Origin: Hygrophila difformis
Taxonomy: Eukaryota; Streptophyta; Magnoliopsida; Lamiales; Acanthaceae
Reading direction: 5' to 3'
NCBI GenBank assembly: GCA_030278955.1
Contig: JAOANR010000005.1
Coordinates: 31,177,849 to 31,241,848 of the forward strand
DNA length: 64,000 nucleotides
The position numbers and the translations under genes are program-made. This document shows, piece after piece, positions 33,173-44,954 of the stretch. The notes under the pieces were generated by a model that was not told the DNA's origin, searched no databases, and saw only the letters and a list, made by a program, of their open reading frames with translations. Position 1 is the first letter of the stretch; each line of letters opens with the position of its first letter.

Positions 33173-34195
33173 ATGGCACCCAGAGGAAGAGGAAGAACTC
33201 AACCCGCTCCCCAAACCACTACTGAAACACCTCCAAATGTCACGGAACCGGCTCAACCTGTAGAGGAACAACCCCAAGGTGCGCAGGACGCCCCCGCACC
33301 GAACAATGTGGGCGATCGTCTTCGGACGATAGAAGAGGTTTTGGTTGCGCTAGGAAACGCGCAAGTCAATCAAGGGCAAGCTGCGGCGGTACCTCCGCCT
33401 CAGGCTCGCCCCAACTACTTGGCAATGGTGAATCCTTACCAGCCGCCCCACTACGCTGGTGAGGAGGATCCAGCTAAACAGGAAGAGTGGATCCGAATCT
33501 TCGACAAGCTGCTGGGAGCAGTCAAATGTCCGGAAGGAGAGAGAGTGCACGTCGCTTCGTACTACTTGGGAGGCGAAGCGGACGACTGGAGGCAGGCGAT
33601 TCAAGCCAAACTGACTGAAGATGAAGAGCCCTACTCTTGGGCAGAAATGATGGAACTGCTCAGGGATCGATTCTATCCCTTGAGCACTAAATCAGCGATG
33701 TATGAGGAATTCCTGTCGCTGAAGCAAGGAGGCCATACTGTGCAGGAGTACTACACTTGTTTCAAGGAGCTAGTAAGGTTCGCACCAAGGCTAGTACCCA
33801 CGGATGCAGAGAAAGCACAGAAGTTCGAGATGGGACCGAACCTGTCTGTTCGCGAAGTGATCGTGGGGGTACACTACCCCGACCCGCAAGCTGTGTATGA
33901 CCGCGCTGTGGCAGTAGCGCATGTGCAACAACTGAAGAGAAGGGTGAGTGGGGAGTCCAGCTGGGGTCCCCAAGACAAGAGAAACGGGGACGCGAGAAGC
34001 GAGAACAACACGGGGAGGAACGAACAGCGGAGAGGGTCGAATAGGCCACAACAAACCAACAATGGGAGGAGACTTAACCAAGAAGAACCGATACCACCTT
34101 GCCCAAGATGTGGACGACCCCATCTGGCGAGGGGATGCCCTCAACAGGGCGCCTGCTTCCGATGTGGTCGAATGGGTCACATTCGTCGGGATTGA
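33173..34195 (+). pseudogene. gag: Element C gag
   Basis: Starts at the ATG of MAPRGRGRTQP; the upstream in-frame ATG at 33131 is not needed. The first part is Pro/Gln-rich, then the Ty3-type capsid core (FDKLLGAVKCPEGERVHVASYYL, WAEMMELLRDRFYP, EFLSLKQGGHTVQEYYTCFKELVRFA), then two knuckles, CPRCGRPHLARGC and CFRCGRMGHIRRD. The last Cys of the second knuckle is replaced by a TGA stop (34193-34195). Two more stops, near 34262 and 34315, follow in the same frame before protease. Gag packages element RNA. The frame continues into pol, so gag and pol were once one polyprotein. Confidence 0.9.
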
Positions 34196-34402
34196 CGGAC
34201 GAGGATCGAGAATATAACAAGGAGGGAAGATTTGGTCATGGGGCCGGAACAGCCTCAGAACTAAAACGGGCGGAACGGAAACAACCAGGGGTATAGACAC
34301 CCTCAAAACCAATTTAGGCCGCCGAATCAGAACCAGAATCAACGACCTCCGCCACCGCAGAATCAAAACCAGCAACAAAATCAGCAGCCGAATGCGAATC
34401 AG

Positions 34403-35183
34403 ATGGGCAACCAAGAACGCCCTATGGGGAGGCTCAACGTGGTTAACCAAGCGGACGTGCCTGCACAAGGAGAAGTGATGGCAGGTACATTTCATGTTTT
34501 GAATACACCCCTTAGAGTTCTATTTGATTCTGGAGCTAGTTGCTCAATCATAGCATTAAGAATAGTGCCTGAGTTAGATCTACCTAAGTGCGAGAGAATT
34601 AGCTTAGGAATTCAATTACCTTCTGGAGAAGTAGTATCTTGCTCTAAACGATATAACGGAATTCCTATAGTGATAAAGAACGTAGAATTCTTCGCGAACT
34701 TAGTAGAATTTAACTTAAGAGACTTTGACATCATACTGGGGATGGATTGGTTATCCCAGTATAAGGCGGTGATCGAATGCCAAAAGCAAAAGATCACCTT
34801 GTCAAAAAGTAGGGGAAAGAGAGTTATCTTTTACTCTCAGCCCCCTAAGAAGAGTAACAAAATCGTTAGTGCACTCAAACTAAGTAACTTGATGCGTAAG
34901 GGGTATGAGCTATATGCGTGCTACGTGCACAACCTTGAGGCGGAAGAGAACAAGGTTGACAGCATACCAGTGGTAAGAGAATACCCGGATGTGTTTCCTG
35001 AAGACATCCCGGGAATGCCACCTGAGAGAGATCTTGAGTTCACTATAGATCTCATCCCAGGCACAGAGCCTGTCTCAAAAGCTCCGTACCGGATGGCGCC
35101 ATTGGAAATGAAGGAGTTAAATGACCAACTCGAGGAGCTGTTAGGAAAAGGGTACATAAGGCTTACGATCTGGGTATCACCAG
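34403..35183 (+). pseudogene. pol: Element C protease and N-terminal reverse transcriptase
   Basis: In the same frame as gag. Protease: FDSGASCSIIA near 34531-34560 (active Asp present) and DIILGMDWLS near 34729, with the flap region between. RT then begins (VVREYPDVFPEDIPGMPPERDLEFTIDLIPG near 34970-35060, [18 protein letters not shown]). After GYIR near 35160 the sequence jumps to the segment coding [11 protein letters not shown] in another frame. About 60 residues are missing, covering the first RT motifs that bind template and nucleotide. RT of this copy cannot work. Confidence 0.9.
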
Positions 35184-36235
35184 TTGAGAATTGCCGAGAA
35201 AGATATTCCGAAGACGGCGTTTCGAACTCGATATGGCCACTACGAGTTCACAGTGTTATCCTTTGGGTTAACAAATGCTCCAGCAATGTTCATGAACCTC
35301 ATGAACAATGTATTTCGAGAGATGTTAGATCAGTGTGTAGTGGTGTTCATTGATGACATCCTGATCTACTCGAAAAACGAGGAGGAGCACGCCCAGCACT
35401 TGCACCAAGTGTTAGGAACCTTGCGGAAGAATAAGCTATACGGCAAATTGTCCAAATGCGATTTTTGGTTGAAGGAGGTAGCATTTCTAGGACATATAGT
35501 ATCCGCTGATGGAGTTTCAGTGGATCCGGCAAGAGTTTCTGCCGTAACTGAATGGGCAACTCCAAAAAGCCAAACTGAGATAAGGAGTTTCCTTGTATTA
35601 GCCGGGTACTATAGACGGTTTGTGAAGGATTGTTCGAAAATCGCACGACCTTTGACCCAGCTACTGAAGAAGGGAGTAAAATACGTGTGGACAGAGGCTT
35701 GTGAGACAGCGTCTCAAGAGCTGAAGAAACGACTCACAACCACACCCGTATTGACACTACCATCAGGGAATGTTGACTTCGAAGTTTATAGCGATGCTTC
35801 GAAGGAAGGTTTAGGTTGTGTCTTGATGCAAGACTCGAGATTCGTAGCATATGCATCACGCCAGCTAAAACCTCACGAGGAAAATTATCCGACACACGAC
35901 CTGGAGTTGGCAGCGGTCGTTTTCGCTCTAAAGATATGGAGACATTATCTTTATGGGCGGAAGTGTCGAATGTTCACCGACCACAAGAGCTTGAAGTATA
36001 TATTCACTCAGAAGGAGTTGAATTTGAGACAGCGAAGGTGGTTGGAACTTATTAAGGACTACGATTTGGAGATATCCTACCACGAGGGGAAAGCGAATGT
36101 GGTAGCCGATGCCTTAAGCCGGAAAACCCAACACGTGACGAACTCGTTGGTAATTCCGCCGGCATTGTACATGGATTTAGCGAGATTGGACGGGGAACTT
36201 GTGCATCCGGGCACAGTGAGTGAAAGATCAACGCA
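35184..36235 (+). pseudogene. Element C reverse transcriptase (palm onward) and RNase H
   Basis: Follows the deletion joint in a shifted frame. [17 protein letters not shown] near 35264, FIDDILIYS as the catalytic motif near 35347, LGHIVSADG near 35490 and [20 protein letters not shown] near 35595. RNase [16 protein letters not shown] near 35788, [10 protein letters not shown] near 35905 and [10 protein letters not shown] near 35975; the domain ends [10 protein letters not shown] near 36095. Would synthesise the DNA copy and degrade the RNA. The linker to integrase shifts frame at about 36236. Confidence 0.9.
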
Positions 36236-37124
36236 ATGGTCGTAGAAACTCCAATATTGGACGAGATTAGGCTCGCCCAACCAGGTGACGCGAAATTGGA
36301 GAAGATAAAGGGGTATATTGCCGAGGGAAAGGCAATAGGATTTGCTGTCCACAAGGATGGAAGCATTCGCTTCAAAGGGAGATGGTGCGTGCCCCATAAA
36401 TGTGCCGAGTTGAAGCGAAAGTTGATGGAAGAAGGGCACAACACGCCATACTCAGTGCATCCCGGAGGCGACAAGCTTTACAAAGATCTAAAGGAGATCT
36501 ATTGGTGGCCGGGAATGAAAAAGGAAGTGGCAGACTTCGTGGCGAAATGCCTCACCTGCCAAAGGGTTAAGGCAGTGAGACATAAACCCTTAGGACTGAT
36601 GCAACCACTAGAGATTCCAAGTTGGAAGTGGGATAGCATCTCGATGGACTTTGTCTCGGGATTACCCCGATCACCTAAAGGCATGAATAAGATTTTGGGT
36701 GATTGTGGATAGGCTAACGAAGACAGCCATATTTATCCCGATGAATGACACGTGGACTATGGACCAATTGGCCCGAGCCTACATTGATAATGTGGTATGA
36801 CGACATGGAGTACCACATGACATCATTTCCAACAGAGACAGTAGATTTGTCTCTCACTTTTGGACGGAGTTACAAAAAGCTCTCGGTACTCATGTACTTC
36901 AACCGGAAGTAATCGAACTCGATGAAGATCTGACTTATGAAGAAGTCCCAGTGCGAATTCTGGACACTAAGGAGCGAGTAACGAGGAACAAAACCGTCAA
37001 AATGATCAAGGTTCTTTGGTCGAACCACGAAAGTGAGACGACAACTTGGGAGGTAGAATCCGACATGAGAGGACGCTATCCGACACTGTTCCAAACCGAC
37101 ACCGACACAGTTATGGGGACATAA
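36236..37124 (+). pseudogene. Element C integrase remnant and chromodomain
   Basis: Zinc finger (HNTPYSVH ... CLTCQRVK) near 36440-36570, then SMDFVSGLP with the first catalytic Asp. A frameshift near 36695 and a TGA near 36798 follow. The second catalytic site reads ISNRD, so the Asp is replaced by Asn. After GTHVL near 36897 the sequence jumps to the C-terminal chromodomain (EVIELDEDLTYEEVPVRILD, KVLWSNHESETTTWEVESDMRGRYPTLF, stop 37122-37124). The catalytic Glu and over a hundred residues are missing. A chromodomain of this kind directs chromovirus integration to heterochromatin and supports a Tekay/Del assignment. Confidence 0.88.
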
Positions 37125-37131
37125 CTGCAAT

Positions 37132-37367
37132 CTTAAGGGGGAGAGGATGGCATACCATGTATTTTTCGTGCATTTTTGTAAATAAACAAACAAATTCAAA
37201 TTGTTTTGAACTACGTTATGGCTTGATCCCTTCATAGGGTACGTAGGAAGCTTAGAAGTTTTAATTCTAAGTTCAGTCACAAAATAATAAAACAAACAAA
37301 AGACCTTAGCACGAGAAAAACCGAAACACAACTTCGAGGATGAAGTTGATTCTTAAGGAGGGTAGAC
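37132..37367 (+). promoter_or_regulatory. Two purine tracts and the LTR-start-like spacer of element C
   Basis: Outer tract CTTAAGGGGGAGAGGA ends at 37147 and is followed by TGGCATACC. The next 220 bases match the first 250 bases of the D LTR. The inner tract CTTAAGGAGGGTAGAC (37352-37367) then directly precedes the LTR of C. Element D uses the outer tract as its LTR boundary, C the inner one. Confidence 0.85.
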
Positions 37368-39920
37368 TGTAATACCCGAGAATTTTGCAACATAAAACAA
37401 ATAATTAAATAAATAAATAATAAATAAATACACTAAATAAATAAAGAGAGAAAGAAAAGAGAAATGAAGTGAATCTAAAAAGGAAGCAAAGTTCCAATAC
37501 GCAAGACAATTTAATCGAATGAATTGTACACGGAAACCCGACACCAATGAACTCGAGAATTCAATTCCAAACATAAATTTAGATCCGAGGGAAATGACGA
37601 TACGGAATAGGAACCCGAAGATGGCTCGAAAATCGGAATCCGGGAGCATAGAGGGATAGAAGTCCGAAAGAGAGGAGGAAAGGCACGACGGATCGCACGA
37701 CCCGCCCGGACCGAAGTCCAGGCGAGGGCCGTGTGGTGGCCGCGCGGTGAAGGGGGAAACGGCGCGCCACGACCGCGCCACACGACAGATTCGCCGGTTG
37801 CGAGATTCACTCGCCCGAATCCGGATTTTCCGACTTCGGTTGAACACCTTTCGGCTCAAGACTCACCAAGGCCGACCCTGGACGTCCCTAGGTCGTGCCT
37901 ATCTATAAATAACACCTCTTGGAAGCCCGAACACTTTTCAAAACCCTACGATACTCTCTATACACAAAATCGTAATCCCGGAGTCATCGGAGGCACCAAA
38001 ACCGAGCCAGAGACTGTTTGGACGAGGTCGGAAGTCTTCCAACGTCGTGGTTAGTCCGATCCATTCATCCATCTCGTTTTTAATTCAAAAACGAAACCCT
38101 AACTTAGTCTTTTCCTTTCTACACCCCGAATCGGATCTAGAACGAAGAACCCGACGAACGGAGAGGATAAACGATGGACTGGAAGTCACGCCTCCGAAAT
38201 CGACGATCCCGGACGACTGGAAATCTGTAAGTTGACACTTACATGGTTTTGGGAATAATTAAAACACTTAAATCTAAAAGCTTAATCAAGACTTTCGAAA
38301 ATCTGTCAACATGTGATTTCTACCGGCGCAGCGATTTTGTACAATTTTTCCGAACCCTTAAAATTCTTCAAACGAGAAAACTTAAAACATGAAAAACGTT
38401 ACTAAGGCATAGATTTATCTCCTGTAACATTTTCAGAATTTTTCGTGATTATTTGTTATATGAAATCATCCCGAAACCGTACTGCTAAGATTTGAATCTT
38501 GAAATTCTTGACAGAACTTAGGTCTGAACTTGATGACGTTTTTGACTAGGGTTCTAGGCCGATTTAGATCTTTAGCCGAACATAAAAGTTGTAGTCAAAT
38601 GTCTTAAGAAGGTCTCTGTAAAATTTCAGTTAGGAGTTGATTTGCTATGGTAGATCTTGAAAATCTTGAACTGCTGTATGATAAATTCGGACAGATTAAT
38701 GTTTCTACGAAAATCGATGTTTTCGACCTGTTTCGGTATCCTGGATTGAAAAAGTTAAAACACGAAAATTGTTCATATTGGTGTTTCCGAGTCAGTGGTA
38801 AATTTTCAGAATTTTTTGAATTAAATATGATTTTAAATTAATTTTAGAGTAAACAGCGGTTTACCGGAGTCAAATCTTGAAATCTTGTTGAAACGATGGA
38901 ATTAGCCTTTAGGGTTGAAATGAGTCGAAATCTTTTCTTAATAAATTTAGTGAAACCAGAATTTTTGAATTAAATACCCTTACAAACTTGATAAATTAAA
39001 ATTAGGGGTGAGTGCTCTGCAGGGTGCCCCCTAACTGCTTCACTTCGTGCCTTTATGGACGATTGTGACTCCGCGCGAAAATTGAGATACGATATTGCCA
39101 AAACGGCATGAGATATATGGCCTACACTCTCGTGAATATCCATATGGGTTTCCCGAGGCTCCGGAGTGGTGCTGGGTATGGCAGATACGGCTGTGGCCGC
39201 CGGGTTCCGGCTAAACTTGTTGAGATCGCGATGCAATCGTGAAACACTTGAAATTACGAAATTGGGGATGTAATGGGGAATTTAAATTAAATTGGATTAT
39301 TTATAGTTGTCGTTTAAATTTTTAAATGCTTTGTTTAAATTAATTATGGCTTTCATTTTAAATTGTGCTAAATGTATTGTTGACTAATGCCATGAAATAA
39401 TATTCAAATTGGTTAGATAATTAAGTTGAATTATTTATGGCTTATCATCATGTTTTTATGTAAATATTAAATTAATGGCTTTTAAACCCTACGATCATGT
39501 ATGTGTTAACTTACTCAGCAAGTTGTGCTGACCAAACCGTTTATTTTTCCTGTTCCTTACAGAGTATGTGGAACAAACATGAGCACGTTCATGCATGGGG
39601 GAAATTACATTTTGTGAAACTTTATTATTAAATTCTTGCATTAGACTATAGAATAAACGGGCCTGTTTAACCCGTGTTTTGACCATGTCGGTCTTATTTA
39701 TATTTCCGCTGCAATATTATACTTAAATATTATTTCCGCTGCATTATGATATTATTATTTTCGAATTTATATTGTATGGGCTGTTTGCAAATGTTTTAAA
39801 TATTTTAAATACTGAAATACATAGCCTTGCATCTCTTTAGTAAGCCGGAGAAACCGTGTCTTACTAGGGAGGTGTGGCGGTGACATCCCGACCTGGGTGA
39901 CCAAAAACCAGGGTGTTACA
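37368..39920 (+). mobile_element. Element C 3' LTR
   Basis: Colinear with 29645-32201. The AAAT microsatellite is shorter and there are scattered substitutions. Contains TATA at 37904, intron signals (38227 donor, 39562 acceptor) and ends GGGTGTTACA. Its last ~70 bases face the D LTR in inverted orientation. Confidence 0.93.
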
Positions 39921-40241
39921 CCCAGGTCGGGATGTCACCGCCACACCTCTCTAGCAAGACACGGTTTCTCCGAGCTCACTAAAGAGATGCAAGGCTTTGG
40001 TTTTTCAGAATTTAAAACATTCAAACAACCCATTCATATATAATTTAAAAATAATGTCATTACAGTTGCAGCGGAAAATAATATCTACGTATATAATGCA
40101 GCGGTATAAAAATAGGGCCAACATGGCCTAATCACGGGTTAAACAGGCCCGTTCATGCAAGTTCTAGTCTTAAGCAAAATTTAAGAATAAAGTTTTCCCC
40201 AAAATTCCCATGTATGCATATGATGATGCATATTTTCAGCT

Positions 40242-41717
40242 CTGAAAGAAAAAGGGAAACAATATGGTTTGGTCAGCAAAAACTTGCTGAGTAAGTTAAC
40301 ACATACATGATTATGGGGTTTCAAAGCCTTTAATTAAATTTAAAGAATACATGTGCATAACACCCATAATTTAATTCATTTATCTAATAACAATTTATTT
40401 GCATAATTTAAAAGACAGGGATTTCATAAGACCATAAATATAACTTGCAAAGCAATATAATTGTAGGACATAATTTAAAACCATAATCCAAAAGGAACAA
40501 TTTTCGAGTCTTCTAGTTTCATGTCTCAAGTCTCATGTTTATATCTCAATTGCTATTCGACAAGCTTTATTTATCAATTGCCTCTCGGCAAGTATATATC
40601 AATTGCCTTTCGGCAAGCAGTATATTTCAATTGCCTTTCGGCAAGCATTATATTTCAATTGCCTTTCGGCAAGCAGTATATTTCAATTGCCTTTCGGCAA
40701 GCAGTATATTTCAATTGCCTTTCGGCAAGCAGTATATCTCAATTGCCTTTCGGCAAGCATTATATTTCAATTGCCTTTCGGCAAGCATTATATTTCATGT
40801 GTATTTTAATTCAAACGAATTCCCAATCGTTTAAACCTTAAAGGCTAATTTCACCGTTTAACAAGATTTTCAAGATTTGACTCGGTCAACCACAGTTCAC
40901 TTCAAAATTTATTAAAAATAGACTTTAAGTCCAAAAATTCTGAAATTTGACCGGTGACTCGAAAAAACAGAGATGAACAAGTTTTATGTTTTAAGTTTTT
41001 CGATCCGAGATACGGAAGTAATGAAAAACGTCGATTTCTAACAGGTTACAAATCTATCCGAATCTTTACAACAGGAGTTCCTAAATTTCGAGATCTACTA
41101 TAGCAAACTAACTCCAAATTTGATGAAATTTTACAGGGAGATGCTTAAGACATATATCTACAAGTTTCATGTTCAACAAAATATCTTATTCATCCTATAT
41201 CTATAGTCAAAAACGCCAACAAGTTCGGGCCAAGAATCTGTCAAGATTTCAAGATCTAAATTTAGAACAGTTCGGTTTGGAGTCAAATTCCGAAAACAAA
41301 CCTCAACGAAAAATTTCAAACATTTATGGAGGTATTCCTAACATATAGATCTACAACTCTTATGTTTAGCACCAATCCTAAATCGGTCTAGATCTAAGGT
41401 AAAAATCAACCTCAAGTTCGGACTAAGAATCTATCACTGTTTCAAGATCTAAGTCGAAGGCAGGTTCGTTTGCGGTCGTTATCGGATATCAAAACACGAT
41501 GAAAAATTATGAAACTTTTAAAGGAGATAGATCTATGTCTTAGGAACATTTTTCGTGTTTTAAGTTTTCTCGTTTGGACTGTTTTAAGGGTTCTAAAAAT
41601 TCGTACAAAAACGTTGCGCCGTTAAAGATTTTATGTTGACAGATTTTTAAATCCTTGGTTAAATCTTTAGATCGAAAGTATTTTAAAGCCTCCCAAACCA
41701 TGTAAGCATTAGCTTAC
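40242..41717 (-). other. Putative leader intron in D right LTR
   Basis: Donor GTAAGC at 41717 (GTAAGT in the left copy) in a TGTAAG/CTTACA hairpin. Acceptor TTCTTTCAG ends at 40242. The acceptor hairpin has 7-base arms TCAGCAA and TTGCTGA. The length is 1,476 bases. Confidence 0.6.
40547..40797. repeat. Tandem hairpin array, 9 copies, D right LTR
   Basis: Same 28-base unit as 2279-2533, more homogeneous from unit 3 on. It lies inside the putative intron. Confidence 0.95.
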
Positions 41718-42033
41718 AGATCTATGGTCATTCGGGAATGTCGATTCGGAGGCGTGGCTTCCAGTCCACCGTTTATCTCTTCGGTCCGTCGGGTTCTTCA
41801 TTCTCGATCCGATTCGGGGTGTAGAATTGAAAGAAATTAAGTTAGGATTTGTTTTCGAATCACAATGGAAAAGAATTTGGACCAGAACTTACCACGACGA
41901 TGTAGCTTCACAAATTCTCGTCCAAGACAGTTCCTTGCTCGGTTTTGGTGCCTCCGACGACTCTGAGATTAGGGTTTTCGAATGTATAGAGAGTATGGAG
42001 ATTTGGAAAGTGTTTAGGGTTACTCGGGAGGGT

Positions 42034-42041
42034 TATTTATA
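42034..42041 (-). promoter_or_regulatory. TATA box of D right LTR
   Basis: TATAAATA on the - strand. As the 5' LTR copy this is the one that would drive D. Confidence 0.68.
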
Positions 42042-42164
42042 GGGAATCAAGACCTAGGGGACGTCCAAGGTCTGCCCCTAAGAGTCTTGAGCCAAAAGGA
42101 ATGCAACCGAAGCCGAAAAATCCGGATTCGGGCGAGAGAATCTCGCACGGGGCGTTTCTGCCAG

Positions 42165-42217
42165 TTGGCGCGGGGTTGGCGCGCCCTTAGGCCAACCAGC
42201 GCGCGGCCAGCGCGCCA
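42165..42217. repeat. Nested GC-rich palindrome upstream of the D TATA box
   Basis: Outer arms TGGCGCG (42166-42172) and CGCGCCA (42211-42217), inner arms GGTTGGC (42174-42180) and GCCAACC (42191-42197). Element A is inserted inside the left-LTR copy of this unit. Confidence 0.85.
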
Positions 42218-42872
42218 TTCACGCCTGGACTCCGGTCCCGGCGGGTCGTACGATCCGTCGCGCTTTTCCTCCTCTCTTTCGGACTTCTATCCCTCTATGT
42301 TTTCGGATTCCGATTTCGGGGCTATCTTCGGGCTCCTATTTCCTTTTGTCATTTTATTCGGATCTAAATTTACATTTGGACTCGAGTTATTGAGTCCATC
42401 GGTGTTGGGTTTCCGTGTAACCATTTATTTGATTAAATTGTCTTCGGCTTCCCGGGTTCTCGGAATTTTGATTCTTTTTTAATTTAAATTCCATTTCTCA
42501 TCTCTTATGATTCTTTATCTATTTATCATGTTTATTTATTTATTATATTTATTTATTGTTTGTTTGTTTATTTATTTATTTATTTATTTTATGTTGCAAA
42601 ATTCTCGGGTATTACAGTCTACCCTCCTTAAGAATCAACTTCGTCTTCGTCCTGGAAGTTGTGTTTCGGCTTTTCTCGTGTTAAGAATGAATCCTTTTGT
42701 TTGTTTTATTATTGCGTGACTGAACTTAGAATTAAAACTTCTAAGCTGCCTACGTACCCTGTGAAGGGATCACGCCATAACTTAGTTCAAAACAATTTGA
42801 ATTTGTTTACTTATGATTTAGGATACATCGTATCGAGTCGAACTCCAAAATAAATTATTACGGGGTATCACA

Positions 42873-44534
42873 GAGAATTCGTAATCAACACCGACCATGA
42901 GACGCTTAAGCACATAAGGGTTCAAGGATAATTGAGCAAAAGATATGCTCGATGGAGCACATTTATTGAGTCCTTCCCTTACGTGATTAAGTACAAGAAA
43001 GGAAAGGATAATGTGGTTGCAGATGCACTCTCCAAGAGAACAGCTTTGGTCACGTTTGCAACTACTCACCTGTTTGGTTTTGAGCATTTCAAGAGTCAGT
43101 ATTCTACTGACGAAGATTTTAGAGTGCTGTATGAGAGGACAAAGCAAAATGGGTTCAGGGAGTTTTCCCAACTGGACGGGTTCCTGTACTTTGGTAACAG
43201 ATTATGCATCCCAAAGAGATCCGTCAGGGAGTTGCTAATTCAAGAGGCTCACGGTGGTGGTCTCATGGGACATTTTGGAAAGGATGCAACTCTGGGAATC
43301 CTTGTTGAAAAGTTCTACTGGCCGAAAATGCAGGCCCAGGTTGTTCGCTTCATTGCTAAGTGTTTGGTCTGTCTGAAGGCCAAGTCGACTGTTAAGCCCC
43401 ACGGCTTGTATCAAGCGTTACCTGTGCCAGAAGGACCCTGGCTGGACATATCAACGGACTTCGTGCTTGGGCTACCACGGACCGCAAGAGGCAAAGATTC
43501 AATCTTTGTGGTAGTTGATCAATTCTCCAAGATGACACATTTCATACCTTGTGCGAAGACCAATGATGCAAGGCATATTTCAAATTTATTCTTCAGAGAA
43601 GTGGTACGTCTGCATGGAGTACCCAAGTCAATTGTTTCAGATCGAGATGCCAAGTTCGTAACCTATTTCTGGAAGGGCTTTTGGCGTGAGATGGGCACGC
43701 AACTTTTGTTCTCAACGTCTTACCATCCTCAGACGGACGAACAGACAGAAGCGGTAAATCGCGTGTTGGATAACCTTCTATGCATAATTACTTCTTCGAG
43801 TTCTAAAAGTTGGGATGAATGCTTGCCATATATTGAATTTGCTTATAATCGTCACATTCATCGTGCCACACACATGTCACCCTTCGAGGTTGTTTATCAA
43901 TTTAACCCTATGACCCCCCTATATTTTCTGCCACTACCTAGTAGTGAGCGTCTTAACTTCAATGGCAGGGACAGGGCTAAGGCAATCAAGGATCTGCACC
44001 AGAATGTTCGGGACAGCTTGCTGAAGGCATCAGAGACATATGCCAAATTTGCCAATAGGGGCAGGAAAAGGCTGTTGCTGAAACCGGGAGATTGGGTCTG
44101 GGTGCATATGCGAAAAGAGCGTTTCCCTGCACAGACACATGGCAAACTCGCATCCCGCGGAACATGACCTTATACAGTCCTTGAGAAAATCAACGACAAT
44201 GCTTATCGGATTGAGCTTCCTGATGATTTTAATATTAATCCGACTTTCAATGTTGCTGATTTATCTCTTTTCAAAAGGGATGATGAGTTGGATTCTGATC
44301 GGTTGATGTCTCAACCTTCCCAAGGGGGTGGGGATGACATAGTCGCCAGAACCAACAGATTAATTATTCCGATAATCCCCGAGGGCCTTATATCCAAACA
44401 AAAGGCCAAGAAATTTGCTGATGCGCTATATAAATTTTTCTTGCAGGAAACAGATAACTTGGAGCCCCAGGAAGCCCAAAGACTGCAAATAATGATCCAG
44501 ATAGATCAAGCCCGGAATCCATTAACATGGATCA
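42873..44534 (+). pseudogene. Element H: RNase H end, integrase and C-terminal tail (3' part of split pol)
   Basis: Begins with the GAGAA duplication and continues RNase H (NTDHETLKHI), then a stop at 42929-42931, [15 protein letters not shown], and integrase. Zinc finger: H and H at AHGGGLMGH near 43247, CLVC near 43361. Catalytic core: STDFVLGLP (Asp), IVSDRDAKF (Asp), QTEAVNRVL (Glu), all present. A TGA at 44165-44167 interrupts the same frame before PYTVLEKI and NPTFNVADLSLF. The tail is Gly/Asp-rich then helical (QKAKKFADALYKFF); no chromodomain is obvious. The reading ends where the G LTR begins (44535). Integrase would insert element DNA; this copy is dead. Confidence 0.9.
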
Positions 44535-44859
44535 TGCCATGGATCTAACTTCCCAACGTCAATCGGATCAACAATGAAATAAAGGGATATGGAAGCTACC
44601 AAGGAAGAAGTCGATTTTGGAATGAACCTAGAGACCCATCCCCTCCATGTTCTTCATCAATGGTTGAATCCACTACGGAATTGCTTCGGGATTCCGACAT
44701 GATGCACCTAGCTCAAGTCTAGACACAAATTGTTTTGAGCTATGCGCTCGATTGAGGGTTTTCGGTTCCCACAAACTCTAATTGACCTTTGAGAGAAAAA
44801 GAAGCATAAAGCATTCAATATTCATAATGTTCAAAATCTTACAAAAGCAAGGGAACCCA

Positions 44860-44867
44860 TATATATA
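44860..44867 (-). promoter_or_regulatory. TATA-like box of the G LTR
   Basis: TATATATA; strand taken from the orientation of G. The palindrome array ends about 88 bases upstream on the - strand. Confidence 0.55.
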
Positions 44868-44954
44868 GGGGGAACCCATTAAACTAGACTAATCAAAGCA
44901 TTAAACAACCCTAGCTAAAACAAGCAGATACAAGGAAACAAGCAAATCTCGACT

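Larger units (their letters stand above)
29645..39920 (+). mobile_element. Element C: Tekay/Del-like chromovirus, complete ends, defective pol, 10.3 kb
   Basis: LTRs 29645-32201 (2,557) and 37368-39920 (2,553), starting TGTAATACC and ending GTGTTACA, flanked by a perfect CCCAG duplication. tRNA-iMet primer site at 32205. Order: leader ORF, gag, protease, RT/RNase H, integrase, chromodomain, two purine tracts. RT and integrase each carry a large internal deletion. The element is inserted 28 bases from the end of the D LTR, in the opposite orientation, at a sequence its own LTR also carries. Confidence 0.95.
1629..42872 (-). mobile_element. Element D: Tekay-like Ty3/gypsy element, - strand, carrying nested elements A and C
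   Basis: Bounded by GAGAA duplications. Its LTRs begin TGTGATACC on the - strand and end GTGTTACA. The left (3') LTR is 1629-3911 plus 22830-23515, split by A. The right (5') LTR is 29617-29644 plus 39921-42872, split by C. Once the insertions are removed the two LTRs are about 2.96 and 2.98 kb. A tRNA-iMet primer site lies at 29602-29613 and a polypurine tract at 23516-23531, both on the - strand. Only gag-derived coding sequence remains inside; protease, RT, RNase H and integrase are absent. It therefore resembles a TR-GAG type non-autonomous derivative, further scrambled by internal LTR pieces. Confidence 0.9.
39921..42872 (-). mobile_element. Element D right (5') LTR, main part
   Basis: Begins with the CCCAG duplication and ends TATCACA, followed by GAGAA (42873). 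Contains a hairpin array at 40547-40797, intron 40242-41717 (- strand), TATA at 42034-42041, a nested palindrome at 42165-42217, and inner LTR start and purine tract at 42616 and 42617-42632. It is the best preserved copy of the D LTR. Confidence 0.92.

Noticed and set aside
1..44534. Endogenous pararetrovirus or other integrated plant virus as source of the RT
   Set aside because: RT is followed by integrase with a DDE core and flanked by LTRs with target duplications. No movement-protein region is seen.
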